Part shown: piece after piece, positions 1 through 8,019 of the stretch | Position numbering within the stretch: position 1 is the first letter of the stretch | How the letters are laid out: each line of letters begins with the position of its first letter | Origin: Oscillospiraceae bacterium | GTDB lineage: Bacteria > Bacillota > Clostridia > Oscillospirales > Acutalibacteraceae | Assembly (NCBI GenBank): GCA_902792985.1 | Contig: CADBBT010000003.1 | Coordinates: forward strand, 62,001 to 126,000 | DNA: 64,000 nt | Reading direction: 5' to 3' | Program-made: the position numbers and the translations under genes | Notes under the pieces: generated by a model | What the model was told of the DNA's origin: nothing | What the model saw: the letters and a program-made list of their open reading frames with translations, nothing else | Database searches by the model: none

Positions 1-1018
1 CGCCGAAGGTGACAGACGCGGTATAAACGGTCTCGCCGTTCGCGTTCTTCTCTTCGGTGATGGTGCCGGCGTCCTTGGATGCGGTCAGGTTGGTCGTGTC
101 CTTGCCGTCGGCGGAAACAAAGGTCGCCGTGGCAAGTGTTTCATCGGTCCAGTTCCAGGTCGGGACGATCTCAACAGGTTCCGCCGGTGTGGTCGGTTCG
201 GTGGCAGGATCAGTCACAGGCTCCGCAGGCTTGTCCGGTGTTGTCTGTCCGACGTCATAGTGGATGGCTGCGGTTTTCAGTGCTTCGTTTTCCGCGCCGA
301 TCGTGATGGCAGCCCAGTCCGCTTCACTGCCGGCATAATTCACATCCTTCAAAGAAGTGCAGTTCTGGAACGCCTTGTCGTTGATCGCAACAACATTCTT
401 TCCGAGCGTAACGCTTTTCAGCGCTGTGCAGCCAGAGAACGTGCCGTCAAAAATTGTCTTTATACCGGTTCCGATCGCTGCAGTCTCCAATGCCGTGCAG
501 CCGGCGAACACCCCGGATGCAAGATCCGTGACGCTGTCCGGAATGACAACGCTTTTCAGCGAAGTACAGTTCTGAAACGCCCCGGCTAAAATGGCTTTCA
601 CATTCTGCGGAATCGTGATGCTTTTCAGCGCCGAGCAGCCGCTGAACGTATAAATACTGATCATCTGCAAACTTGTCGGGAAAGAAACGCTTTCCAGCGT
701 GTCGCAGGCATTTAAAAACCCGCCGGGGATGTTTGTAATCCCTTCCCCGATGACTGCTTTTTTAATGGAAGGCATCAGTTTTTCCCACGCGGCAGCAGCT
801 TCGGCGTGCAGTTCGCCCTGTCCGGTGATCGTCAGCGTGCCGTCGTCGCTCAGCGACCACTCGATCGCTTCTTTTTCTTCCGTGCCGTCCGCGAGAACGC
901 GGCTGACTTTTCCGCTGGTGGGGATCGTCGGCTCTGCTGCGGCAGCAAACACCGACAGCGCAGACAGCGCCATCAGCACAGCCAGCAGTACAGATAAAAT
1001 TCGCTTACTCTGTTTCAT
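1..1018 (-). CDS. Secreted BspA-type leucine-rich repeat protein (partial, C-terminus outside window)
   Basis: The reading frame is open from an ATG at 1018 to the window edge, so the C-terminus is missing. Residues 1 to about 27 form a Sec signal peptide (basic MKQSKR start, Leu/Val-rich core, Ala-rich end). Residues about 60-235 hold BspA/LRR_5-type repeats with the recurring pattern 'F.(N/G)C.(S/T/A)L.S(V/I).(I/L)P..V' (for example FQNCTSLKSVVIPDSV). A Pro/Thr/Glu-rich linker (TTPDKPAEPVTDPATEPTTP) follows, then a beta-rich module with TWNWTDETLATATF. Such proteins are exported and usually bind surfaces or host and plant polymers; the ligand here is unknown. A promoter lies just upstream (1067-1095). 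Exported LRR protein is well supported; function is not. Confidence 0.85.
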   Translation of the reverse strand, partial: MKQSKRILSVLLAVLMALSALSVFAAAAEPTIPTSGKVSRVLADGTEEKEAIEWSLSDDGTLTITGQGELHAEAAAAWEKLMPSIKKAVIGEGITNIPGGFLNACDTLESVSFPTSLQMISIYTFSGCSALKSITIPQNVKAILAGAFQNCTSLKSVVIPDSVTDLASGVFAGCTALETAAIGTGIKTIFDGTFSGCTALKSVTLGKNVVAINDKAFQNCTSLKDVNYAGSEADWAAITIGAENEALKTAAIHYDVGQTTPDKPAEPVTDPATEPTTPAEPVEIVPTWNWTDETLATATFVSADGKDTTNLTASKDAGTITEEKNANGETVYTASVTFG

Positions 1019-1360
1019 TTTCAAACGCCCTTTCGATTTTTTTGTAACGTATTGGATAGCTATACAATTATAACAAAGAACCTTTGTCCTGTCCAGTAGG
1101 TCAGGCAAAAGATTTTGTAAAAACCGCATTAAGTTTCCATTAAACCGGTCAAAAACAGGATAACTTGAATAAAAAATGAACACAGAAAGCGAAAAAAAAC
1201 AAAAAAACTACAAATTTTCATGGTTTTTTAAAAAAGGGGGTTTTCTTTTTCTGCCGGGAGTGCTATAATAATCGAGTATCAAAAGGTCATGTTGTTTCCT
1301 TTTTTATAGATTTTGCGTCTTTTGGACGCCCACAAGAAAAGAAGAAAGAGGAGATTTTTC
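1019..1360. other. Divergent intergenic region between the LRR gene and murA
   Basis: This 342-bp stretch separates divergent genes. It holds the minus-strand promoter at 1067-1095 and, on the plus strand, an extended -10 box (TGCTATAAT, 1261-1269) that probably serves murA; the matching -35 is poor. The middle (about 1120-1240) is A/T-rich with A and T runs. No small ORF with a credible ribosome binding site was seen. Confidence 0.5.
1067..1095 (-). promoter_or_regulatory. Sigma-A-type promoter for the LRR gene
   Basis: Reading the minus strand there is TGGACA (plus-strand TGTCCA, 1090-1095), a 17-bp spacer and a perfect TATAAT (plus-strand ATTATA, 1067-1072), about 50 bp upstream of the ATG at 1018. 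Confidence 0.6.
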
Positions 1361-2647
1361 TTGGAAAAACTTGTGATTCACGGCGGCAACCGTCTGACCG
1401 GGGAAGTGGAGATCAGCGGCGCCAAAAATGCCGCTGTTGCCATCATTCCGGCAACACTGCTCGCGCAGGACGTCTGCCGCATTGAAAATATTCCGAATAT
1501 CAGCGACGTGGTAACGATGATGCACATTCTCAGCAGTATGGGCGCCGTCGTTCATTATATCAACAAGCACACCATCGAAGTCGACACAAAACCTGTCAAC
1601 TCCTACATCGTTCCCCACGAAATGACCAAAAAGCTGCGCGCGTCCTATTATCTGATCGGTGCGCTGCTCGGCCGTTTCAACCGCGCCAAGGTGTCGCTGC
1701 CCGGCGGCTGCTACTTCGGCGTACGCCCGATCGACCTGCACATCAAAGGCTTCGAACTGCTTGGCGCCACAGCCAACGTGGAAAACGCGATGATCGTCGC
1801 ATCTGCCGACCATCTGACCGGCTCCTCCGTCTATATGGACAAGGTTTCCGTCGGCGCAACAATCAACGTCATGCTTGCCGCTGTGAAAGCCCGCGGGCTT
1901 ACGATCATTGAAAACGCTGCCAAGGAGCCGCACATCGTCGATCTTGCCAACTTTTTGAACGCCATGGGCGCAGATGTGCGCGGCGCAGGCACGGATGTGA
2001 TCAAAATTCGCGGCGTGACACATCTGCACGGCTGCACCTATTCCATCATTCCGGATCAGATCGAAGCCGGCACCTACATGGTTGCCGCCGCAGCCACGAA
2101 AGGCGATGTCCTGGTCAAAAACGTCATCCCGAAGCATCTGGAATCCATTTCCGCAAAGCTGGTCGAATGCGGCGCGGAAGTAATCGAATATGACGACGCG
2201 GTGCGTGTACGCTGCGCCGGACCGCTCAAGCGCTGCAACCTCAAAACGATGCCCCATCCCGGCTTCCCGACGGATATGCAGCCGCAGATGAGCGTCATCC
2301 TCTCCATCGCCAACGGCACCTCGCTGGTCTCCGAGGGCGTTTGGGACAACCGTTTCCGCTATGTCGATCAGCTCATCCGCATGGGTGCGAACGTCCAGGT
2401 GGACGGCACGATCGCCGTCTTCCAGGGTGTTGAAGAGCTGACAGGCGCTCCCGTGCGCGCAGACGATCTGCGTGCCGGCGCGGCAATGATCATTGCCGGC
2501 CTTGTGGCGCGCGGCACCACGGAGATCGAAGACATCATCTATATCGACCGCGGCTACGAAGACTATGTGGAAAAGCTGCGTGATCTCGGCGCGGACATCT
2601 ACCGCAAGGACTTCCGCGACGACACGGCGCAACCTGCCGCAGGCTGA
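1361..2647 (+). CDS. murA: UDP-N-acetylglucosamine 1-carboxyvinyltransferase
   Basis: Transfers enolpyruvate from PEP to UDP-GlcNAc, the first committed step of peptidoglycan synthesis, in the cytoplasm. I chose the TTG at 1361: it gives EKLVIHGGNRLTGEVEISGAK, the canonical MurA N-terminus, follows GAAAGAGGAG at 1344-1353 and yields 428 residues, the usual length. An upstream in-frame TTG at 1313 would add a basic, unconserved leader. Key residues are K22-N23 (GAKN) and the PEP-binding Cys117 in LPGGCYFGVRPIDLH, the site attacked by fosfomycin. It is first in a row with walJ and rlmH, though a heptamer-repeat spacer separates it from walJ. Whether it is MurA1 or MurA2 cannot be decided here. 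Confidence 0.96.
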   Translation: MEKLVIHGGNRLTGEVEISGAKNAAVAIIPATLLAQDVCRIENIPNISDVVTMMHILSSMGAVVHYINKHTIEVDTKPVNSYIVPHEMTKKLRASYYLIGALLGRFNRAKVSLPGGCYFGVRPIDLHIKGFELLGATANVENAMIVASADHLTGSSVYMDKVSVGATINVMLAAVKARGLTIIENAAKEPHIVDLANFLNAMGADVRGAGTDVIKIRGVTHLHGCTYSIIPDQIEAGTYMVAAAATKGDVLVKNVIPKHLESISAKLVECGAEVIEYDDAVRVRCAGPLKRCNLKTMPHPGFPTDMQPQMSVILSIANGTSLVSEGVWDNRFRYVDQLIRMGANVQVDGTIAVFQGVEELTGAPVRADDLRAGAAMIIAGLVARGTTEIEDIIYIDRGYEDYVEKLRDLGADIYRKDFRDDTAQPAAG

Positions 2648-2652
2648 CAAAA

Positions 2653-2731
2653 ATGTGAAATGTGGAGTGTGGAATGTGGAATGAGACCGGCGGCTGATCG
2701 CGCCGTTCTGCATTCCATACTCCGCATTCGT
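2653..2731. repeat. Paired heptamer repeats after the murA stop
   Basis: Four to five 7-bp units of type ATGTGGA/GTGTGGA run in register at 2653-2687, starting 5 nt after the murA stop. Complementary units (CATTCCA, TACTCCG, CATTCGT) lie at 2711-2731, so the spacer can fold back on itself. Same 7-bp periodicity as the other arrays in this window. Confidence 0.7.
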
Positions 2732-2753
2732 TTTTTATTGCAAGGAGAGATCT

Positions 2754-3548
2754 ATGGCTCGTTTTTGTTCTCTGTTTTCCTCTTCGTCGGGCAACGCGAC
2801 CTTTGTCGGCACAGCGACCGACGGGATCCTCATCGACGCCGGCGTGAGCGCAAAACGGCTGAAAACCGCGCTGCTGCAGCGGGATATCGACCCGGCAAAG
2901 ATCCGCGCCGTCTTTGTGACGCACGAGCACAGCGACCATATCAAGGGGCTGCGTGTGTTCGCTTCTTCACACCACATCCCGGTCTACGCCACCCGCGGCA
3001 CCATCGTCGGGATGGAGGAAGCCGGCATACTGAGCGAAAAATTTCCCGTATATGAGCTGCCCGCCGGCAACGACATCGACATCGGCGGCATGCGCATCCA
3101 TTCGTTTTCCACGCCGCACGACAGTTTGGAAAGCTGCGGCTTTACGGTGACAATGGAGGATGATCGCAAGCTGGCCGTCTGCACCGACATCGGCCACATG
3201 ACGAACGAGATCATGAACAACCTGATCGGCTGCGACCTTGTGATGCTGGAATCCAACCATGACATCGGTATGCTTGAAAACGGACCCTATCCCTACTTTT
3301 TGAAGCGGCGCATCCTTTCCGACACGGGCCATCTGTCCAACGCTGCGTGCGCAGACGTTGTTTCACAGCTTGTGGAGCGCGGCACAACGCGGCTGTTTCT
3401 CGGCCATTTGAGCGCGGAAAACAATTTGCCGGAGCTGGCGTTCCAAACAAGCTACTGCGCGCTGACGGAATGCGGCGCCGTTGCCGACCGTGACTACATT
3501 CTGAAAGTCAACCCGAAGGAAAACGGCGACGACGTTGTGAGGTTTTGA
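2754..3548 (+). CDS. walJ: WalJ/YycJ-type metallo-beta-lactamase-fold hydrolase
   Basis: A 264-residue cytoplasmic MBL-fold protein with the metal-binding motif H57-E-H59-S-D61-H62 and later histidines (STPHD, GHLS) expected for a two-zinc site. The N-terminus ARFCSLFSSSSGNATFVG is typical of the YycJ/WalJ family, which in Bacilli sits in the walRKHIJ region and behaves as a nuclease linked to DNA processing and cell division. The start follows a clear AAGGAGAG box (about 2741). The next gene, rlmH, begins one base after its stop, so the two are almost certainly co-translated; WalJ-RlmH adjacency is a known Firmicute arrangement, here without the usual HtrA gene between them. Confidence 0.9.
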   Translation: MARFCSLFSSSSGNATFVGTATDGILIDAGVSAKRLKTALLQRDIDPAKIRAVFVTHEHSDHIKGLRVFASSHHIPVYATRGTIVGMEEAGILSEKFPVYELPAGNDIDIGGMRIHSFSTPHDSLESCGFTVTMEDDRKLAVCTDIGHMTNEIMNNLIGCDLVMLESNHDIGMLENGPYPYFLKRRILSDTGHLSNAACADVVSQLVERGTTRLFLGHLSAENNLPELAFQTSYCALTECGAVADRDYILKVNPKENGDDVVRF

Positions 3549-3549
3549 G

Positions 3550-4032
3550 ATGCTGAATATCACTGTGATCTGCGTCGGAAAGCTCAAAGAGCCGTATCTG
3601 CAGGCGGCCTGCGACGAGTATCGCAAGCGGCTGCAGGGCCTTTGCAAGTGCACGGTGCTCGAACTGTTGCCGGAACGTCTGCCGGATTCGCCCTCCACTG
3701 CGCAGATTGCCGCCGCACTGGAAAAGGAGGGACAGCGCATTTTGGAAAAGATCCCGTCCGGTGCGGCGGTGATCGCCATGTGCATTGAGGGAAAACAGCT
3801 TTCCTCCGAAGCGCTGGCCAAAAAGATCGCCGAATTTGCCGTTTCCGGCACCGGGTCGCTCGTTTTTATCATCGGCGGCTCGTTTGGACTTTCTCCGGCC
3901 GTCAAGCAAAAAAGCACGCTGCGTCTTTCCGTGAGCGAAATGACGTTTCCGCATCAGCTTTTTCGTGTCATGCTGCTTGAACAGATCTATCGCGCGCTGC
4001 AGATCAACGCAGGGGCAAAATATCATAAATGA
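3550..4032 (+). CDS. rlmH: 23S rRNA (pseudouridine1915-N3)-methyltransferase
   Basis: A 160-residue SPOUT methyltransferase that methylates pseudouridine 1915 in helix 69 of 23S rRNA using S-adenosylmethionine. The whole family length is present. The N-terminus (MLNITVICVGKLKEPYL) and the C-terminal knot motif GGSFGLSPAV followed by LRLSVSEMTFPHQL.R are diagnostic. It starts one base after the walJ stop, and an intrinsic hairpin follows 15 nt after its own stop, marking the end of the transcription unit. Confidence 0.96.
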   Translation: MLNITVICVGKLKEPYLQAACDEYRKRLQGLCKCTVLELLPERLPDSPSTAQIAAALEKEGQRILEKIPSGAAVIAMCIEGKQLSSEALAKKIAEFAVSGTGSLVFIIGGSFGLSPAVKQKSTLRLSVSEMTFPHQLFRVMLLEQIYRALQINAGAKYHK

Positions 4033-4046
4033 TTCCGCAAATAAGA

Positions 4047-4080
4047 AAAACCGCTTCGACCCATCGGTCAAAGCGGTTTT
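4047..4080. terminator. Bidirectional intrinsic terminator
   Basis: Arms 4047-4061 and 4066-4080 pair over 15 bp with one mismatch around a CATC loop, with A-tract and T-tract flanks. It lies between convergent rlmH (+) and the 53-aa gene (-), so it can serve both. Confidence 0.85.
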
Positions 4081-4093
4081 CATTTGCGTTCAC

Positions 4094-4255
4094 TTATTCA
4101 GCTTCAGTAGCATCATCCGGCTTGTTCATCTCGTCAAAGAACTTTTCGATATCGAAATCTTCGCCGAGCACGCCAATGTTCTTGAACAGCGCAAACAGAA
4201 CGTTCAGGCCCTTCAGGATCATCTGATACAGGCTATCCATGATGTTTTTAGACAT
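4094..4255 (-). CDS. 53-residue protein with an amphipathic helix and acidic tail
   Basis: A short frame starting at ATG 4255 behind a very strong AAAGGAGGCAATACAA ribosome binding site and ending with TAA at 4094-4096. It encodes MSKNIMDSLYQMILKGLN, then a Leu/Phe-rich stretch VLFALFKNIGVLG, then an acidic end (DFDIEKFFDEMNKPDDATEAE). There is no signal peptide or obvious transmembrane helix; residues about 5-30 would form an amphipathic helix. It lies 57 nt downstream of the CotH-like gene on the same strand, so both are probably on one transcript that ends at the 4047-4080 hairpin. I do not recognise the family. The strong Shine-Dalgarno and terminator placement make it a real gene; function is unknown. 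Confidence 0.75.
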   Translation of the reverse strand: MSKNIMDSLYQMILKGLNVLFALFKNIGVLGEDFDIEKFFDEMNKPDDATEAE

Positions 4256-4312
4256 TTGTATTGCCTCCTTTCCCTGAGAAATTCATCTATTGGAAATTTG
4301 CTTTGCGCAAAA

Positions 4313-6649
4313 TCAATAGTGTGCTTCGCCGCATTCGCAGTACTGATGAATGTGGAACAAACGATAGAAGAACCGCACGATCGGCCAGATGAGCTTGAGG
4401 ATCGGGTTGCTCGTATTGTGGCACATATGGGTGCACGGCTCAATCTTGATGCTGTAGCCGCAGTCGTCGCAGACTTTGTATTCATGCTTGGTATAGACCG
4501 CATTGTCCGTGAGCATCTGCTTTGTGAAGTGATGATCCGCCATCGTGTACTGGCCGCAGGCGCAGTAAACGCGGTGCTGCTTGTCGTTGCCGTTGACCAA
4601 TGTGCAGCGCAGTGTAAAATCATGCGCGTGCGTCGTGTCTTTGGCAATGCGGACGGTCAGATCGCTCTTGATCTTCGTAATGCGGAACGCACCCGCCAGA
4701 CCGGTATCTTCAAAGCCTTTGATATTTTTGTAGCTGCCTTCGGTCACCGTAACGCTGAACACATCGGCGGGGTTGTCCGACACGACCCTGAAATTGACCT
4801 GGCCGCCGTCCTTGGTGGGCAGCCCTGTATCCGCATCGACGGAAACCGTGGACATCGTCTCTGTCGGCGTCACATAAAGATCCTGTCCCGGGTAAACCAG
4901 CACACGCAGTCCGCTGTCGCAGTTGAAGTTGACCCGGTAGCCCTCCTGGGTTTCCGTGATCTTGTCCAAACGCACCGTCACGTCAAGGTCGGCACTGACG
5001 CCGGTCAGCCGGTAGTCGCCGTTGCCGAGCTCTTCCAGCGCGGTATAGCCGTTTGCCGGAGAGACCGTCACCTCAACCGTGGTCTTTTTCTTCGCGTCCA
5101 CATGGAAGGTCACACTGCCGCCGTTCTTCGTCAGCGCGCCGGCTTCATTGACACTGTAGGCCGCTTCGGCAGCGGCAGCATTGCCGGAAACGTCCGGTGT
5201 CGGATAAGCGGACACTTTTGCGCCGTCGCGGCACAGGAAGGCCACACGGTAGGCGTCGGCGCCTTTTTCATGAATATTCACGCCGAAATACGCGTCAAGA
5301 TCGGCCACATGTGCTCTGGCAAAATCCATGATGCGCGCATAGGTGTTGACGTCGCGGCTCGGAGCGTCCGGCCAGCGGTTCGCTTCCGCCTGATAGATGA
5401 GATCGGGGATCGTCGCTTTGAACGCATTGAACTGACGCTCGATGTTGGAAAGCGAAAGCACATCCTGCCGCAGCTCGACATAGCGGGCCTTGATCTCAGC
5501 GGAATAATTGTCCAGCAGCTTTTTATAAAGGTTGTTGCGCGGTTCGGGGCGATAGACCTTCGTGACGGAGATATCCTCAAATTCGCCGTTCCATTTCATG
5601 CCCCAGGTGCCGTCCATATCATAGGCGGAGGGGATGAACTTCGTGCCGTCATAAGACAGCCAGAGGATGTTCTTGGCATGGTTGTCATCCGCGCGAATGA
5701 AAAACATATACAGCATGTAGTCGATGCAACGGTCCACATCGGTGTACTGCCCGATCGTATCGCGCAGTTCCTGTCCGTCGTGCGAGAGCAGATAGATGAT
5801 GAAGTTGTTGAACGCTTCGCCGAGCCAGGCGGTGCCCTCTTCGGTATCTTCCGTGGAACAGTATTCCAGATCGAAGCCGTTCTCCTCAGATTCCAGGTCG
5901 GTCGTGTCCTGCATCGGCTCCCAGAGGGAGGTCGGGTTGGTGTACCAATCGGCGCCGAGCACAGCCTGATGGATCGTCTCGTCATCCATATCGAAGATCC
6001 AGTGATCCTTCGGCATATTGAACGTGTACAGACCGAGGAAATCACCGTTATGATACAGCAGGATCGGGAAGCCGTCGATCGCGCCGCCGTTAAGCAGCGG
6101 GTCCACTTCGTCGTTGATGCCGCGGGAGTGGACGATCTCACCGAACAGACGCGAGGAAACGATGTTGCGCGCCTGCGTGGTATCGACCCAGTTGGCTTTC
6201 AGGCAATATTTGCTCTGGCGGCCCCAGTCCCGGTTGATGAGGACCTTGTTCTTGGAGCCGCTCTCCTGCACAAACTGCAGGGAGTAGTTTTTCTTGGCAT
6301 AGCGAATGGAGGTGAAGCCCTGGATCTTCAGCGTGGCAAAGCTGTCAAACGAAAGATCCGCGGAGCTGTAGCTCGTTTTGACCAGCACCTTCGTATCCTT
6401 GGAGATGCCGTCAAGCGAGCCTTCGATGTTCATGATGGGCATACCGACGTCCTTGTAGGTAACGGGCGCCTGATAGGTTTGGCCGCAAGTGGTGCAGCGG
6501 AACACGCCGCAGAATTTTGTGGAGAGACCGGACTCCGTGCGCAAAGACTGCAGCACGCCCTCGTGTTCATGCGCGCCAAAGGCGCCGGTAAGCGGGCAGA
6601 CGGAAAGCAGCATCAGGAGTGCAAGAAACAGGCTGAGTGTCTTTTTCAT
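4313..6649 (-). CDS. Secreted CotH-kinase-fold protein with Cys/His C-terminal tail
   Basis: 778 residues from ATG 6649, which follows AAAGGAGATTT; upstream in-frame codons lack a signal-peptide context. A Sec signal peptide (KKTLSLFLALLMLLSVCPL) is followed by a CotH kinase domain (about residues 60-440) with hallmarks such as LKIQGFTSIRYAKKNYSLQF, RADDNHAKNILW and YDMDGTWG. CotH proteins are atypical protein kinases of spore coats; secreted CotH relatives also occur in cellulosome-type bacteria. Two beta-rich repeats follow (YRVAFLCRDGAKV and YRVNFNCDSGLRV), then a Cys-rich segment and a terminal tail with C-x3-C-H, a Trp/Phe-rich helix and a final CECGEAHY. Secretion and fold are well supported; substrate unknown. 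Confidence 0.88.
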   Translation of the reverse strand: MKKTLSLFLALLMLLSVCPLTGAFGAHEHEGVLQSLRTESGLSTKFCGVFRCTTCGQTYQAPVTYKDVGMPIMNIEGSLDGISKDTKVLVKTSYSSADLSFDSFATLKIQGFTSIRYAKKNYSLQFVQESGSKNKVLINRDWGRQSKYCLKANWVDTTQARNIVSSRLFGEIVHSRGINDEVDPLLNGGAIDGFPILLYHNGDFLGLYTFNMPKDHWIFDMDDETIHQAVLGADWYTNPTSLWEPMQDTTDLESEENGFDLEYCSTEDTEEGTAWLGEAFNNFIIYLLSHDGQELRDTIGQYTDVDRCIDYMLYMFFIRADDNHAKNILWLSYDGTKFIPSAYDMDGTWGMKWNGEFEDISVTKVYRPEPRNNLYKKLLDNYSAEIKARYVELRQDVLSLSNIERQFNAFKATIPDLIYQAEANRWPDAPSRDVNTYARIMDFARAHVADLDAYFGVNIHEKGADAYRVAFLCRDGAKVSAYPTPDVSGNAAAAEAAYSVNEAGALTKNGGSVTFHVDAKKKTTVEVTVSPANGYTALEELGNGDYRLTGVSADLDVTVRLDKITETQEGYRVNFNCDSGLRVLVYPGQDLYVTPTETMSTVSVDADTGLPTKDGGQVNFRVVSDNPADVFSVTVTEGSYKNIKGFEDTGLAGAFRITKIKSDLTVRIAKDTTHAHDFTLRCTLVNGNDKQHRVYCACGQYTMADHHFTKQMLTDNAVYTKHEYKVCDDCGYSIKIEPCTHMCHNTSNPILKLIWPIVRFFYRLFHIHQYCECGEAHY

Positions 6650-6690
6650 GGGGAAATCTCCTTTCTTTTGTGGCATATTTACTCTTTTAA

Positions 6691-6719
6691 AGTATAACAC
6701 ACCTTTTCCGCGCTTTCAA
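6691..6719 (-). promoter_or_regulatory. Promoter for the CotH-like gene
   Basis: On the minus strand TTGAAA (plus 6714-6719), a 17-bp spacer and TATACT (plus AGTATA, 6691-6696), about 42 bp upstream of the ATG at 6649. Confidence 0.7.
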
Positions 6720-6782
6720 TGAACGTATCTACCAAAAAATCCTTGAAAAATTATGGAAGTTGATGGATATGCGCCTTGCTGC

Positions 6783-6811
6783 TTGCATCCCGGCGCAGAA
6801 TTTGCTATAAT
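6783..6811 (+). promoter_or_regulatory. Promoter for the GH25 gene
   Basis: TTGCAT at 6783-6788, 17-bp spacer, perfect TATAAT at 6806-6811 with an extended TGC. It is divergent from the CotH promoter. Confidence 0.7.
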
Positions 6812-6859
6812 GCAGTCGTTATCATTCCGGTTTTCCGATCAAAGCGAGGAGGTTTTCAT

Positions 6860-7894
6860 ATGAAAAAAGCAACGCGCGTCCTGTCCCTTCTGTTGAGTAT
6901 GCTGGTGCTGCTTTCCACCGTGCCGGTCTTTGCGGCAACCGCGCCGCCGTACTGCGGCGTTGACATTTCCCGCTGGCAGGGAACCGTGGATTGGAAAAAG
7001 GTAAAGGACAACGGCGTGGATTTCGCGATCCTGCGCTGCTTTGCTAAAAGCAAAGACACGACCTTTGACACAAACTATGCCGGTGCCGCCGCACAGGGCA
7101 TCCCCGTGGGCGCGTATGTGTATATGTATGCAACAAGTGCGGAAGCTGCCGCCGCGGAGGCACAGAACGCCGTTGCGGCGCTCGACGGACGCGCGCTGAC
7201 ACTGCCGCTGTTTCTCGATGTTGAAGACAGCAAGGTGCTTGCGCTCAGCAAAACAACGCTGCTGTCGCTGGTGCTCTCGGAGCTGCAGATCTTTGAAAAC
7301 GCGGGATACAAAGCCGGAATTTATACCTCGCAAAGTCAGGCAAAGAACTATAACACCCCGGCGCTGTCCGGCTATGCGCGATGGATTGCAAAATGGTCGT
7401 GCTACACGACGGACGCAAACCCGAAAAAATACACCTTTGCCGATCAGGACCCGAACAAAAATGCCCCTGCGTGCGACCTCTGGCAGTTTTCCAACGGCGG
7501 CAACGGCAGCATATACGGATGTGCCTCCACCTATGTCGATCTCAACTACTGCTACACCGATTACCTGAAAGCGGCGCAGTCTGAAGAACCGCCGGTGCAC
7601 GAACACACCTTTGCCGAAACGCAGGTGATCGCGCCGACCTGCACCGAAAACGGGCTGCTCGTGCAAACCTGCGCGACCTGCGGCGAAACGGTCACAACGC
7701 CCGACGCGCCTGCGCTCGGCCACACCGCACCGGATGAAAACGGCTGCTGCACAAGGTGCGGCGCCATGGTGGAAAGTGTGGATCTTCCGCAGTCCCCCGC
7801 TGTCGGCATCTGTCCGCTGTGCGGCGAACGTCACACCGGCCTTTTTGGTATTTTTCTGCTGATTTTGCACACGATTCTCGCTTTGTTCCGCTGA
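6860..7894 (+). CDS. Secreted GH25 muramidase with zinc-ribbon-like C-terminal tail
   Basis: 344 residues from ATG 6860, placed by AGGAGG at about 6848-6853. A signal peptide (about residues 1-25) precedes a glycoside hydrolase family 25 domain (about 30-240). D35 in GVDISRWQG and the D120-V-E122 pair in LFLDVED are the catalytic positions of this lysozyme family, which cuts MurNAc-GlcNAc bonds of peptidoglycan. Then come Cys-pair motifs (CTENG.LVQTCATCG, GCCTRCG) and a terminal tail CPLCGERHTG-LFG followed by a hydrophobic helix ending LHTILALFR. The same kind of tail ends the repeat protein near 20 kb and the pectate-lyase-like protein near 44 kb. Probably wall remodelling or attack on other cells. 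Confidence 0.93.
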   Translation: MKKATRVLSLLLSMLVLLSTVPVFAATAPPYCGVDISRWQGTVDWKKVKDNGVDFAILRCFAKSKDTTFDTNYAGAAAQGIPVGAYVYMYATSAEAAAAEAQNAVAALDGRALTLPLFLDVEDSKVLALSKTTLLSLVLSELQIFENAGYKAGIYTSQSQAKNYNTPALSGYARWIAKWSCYTTDANPKKYTFADQDPNKNAPACDLWQFSNGGNGSIYGCASTYVDLNYCYTDYLKAAQSEEPPVHEHTFAETQVIAPTCTENGLLVQTCATCGETVTTPDAPALGHTAPDENGCCTRCGAMVESVDLPQSPAVGICPLCGERHTGLFGIFLLILHTILALFR

Positions 7895-7944
7895 TTTATC
7901 AGCAGCTTACACAAAAAGAAGTCCACTTTTTCGGCAGGTTGCGC

Positions 7945-7968
7945 GCAAGCGCAGCTTGCTTTTTTTTT
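7945..7968 (+). terminator. Intrinsic terminator after the GH25 gene
   Basis: GCAAGC (7945-7950), GCA loop, GCTTGC (7954-7959) and nine T residues. Its 3' arm and T-tract also contain the -35 box of the next promoter. Confidence 0.75.
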
Positions 7969-7984
7969 GAAAACTTGTTATAAT
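7956..7984 (+). promoter_or_regulatory. Promoter embedded in the terminator, for the metallophosphoesterase
   Basis: TTGCTT at 7956-7961 lies in the terminator's 3' arm; after 17 bp comes TATAAT at 7979-7984. The gene's AAAGGAG box follows at about 8005. Confidence 0.65.
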
Positions 7985-8019
7985 GATCGTACAAATTTCT
8001 TTGTAAAGGAGTTATTCGT

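Noticed and set aside
1304-2713. Open frame of 469 codons antisense to murA
   Set aside because: No similarity or start context; murA on the plus strand is unambiguous.
3965-6697. Open frame of 910 codons on the plus strand
   Set aside because: Antisense shadow of the CotH-like gene in a GC-rich region; no ribosome binding site or recognisable domain, whereas the minus-strand frame has a signal peptide and CotH motifs.
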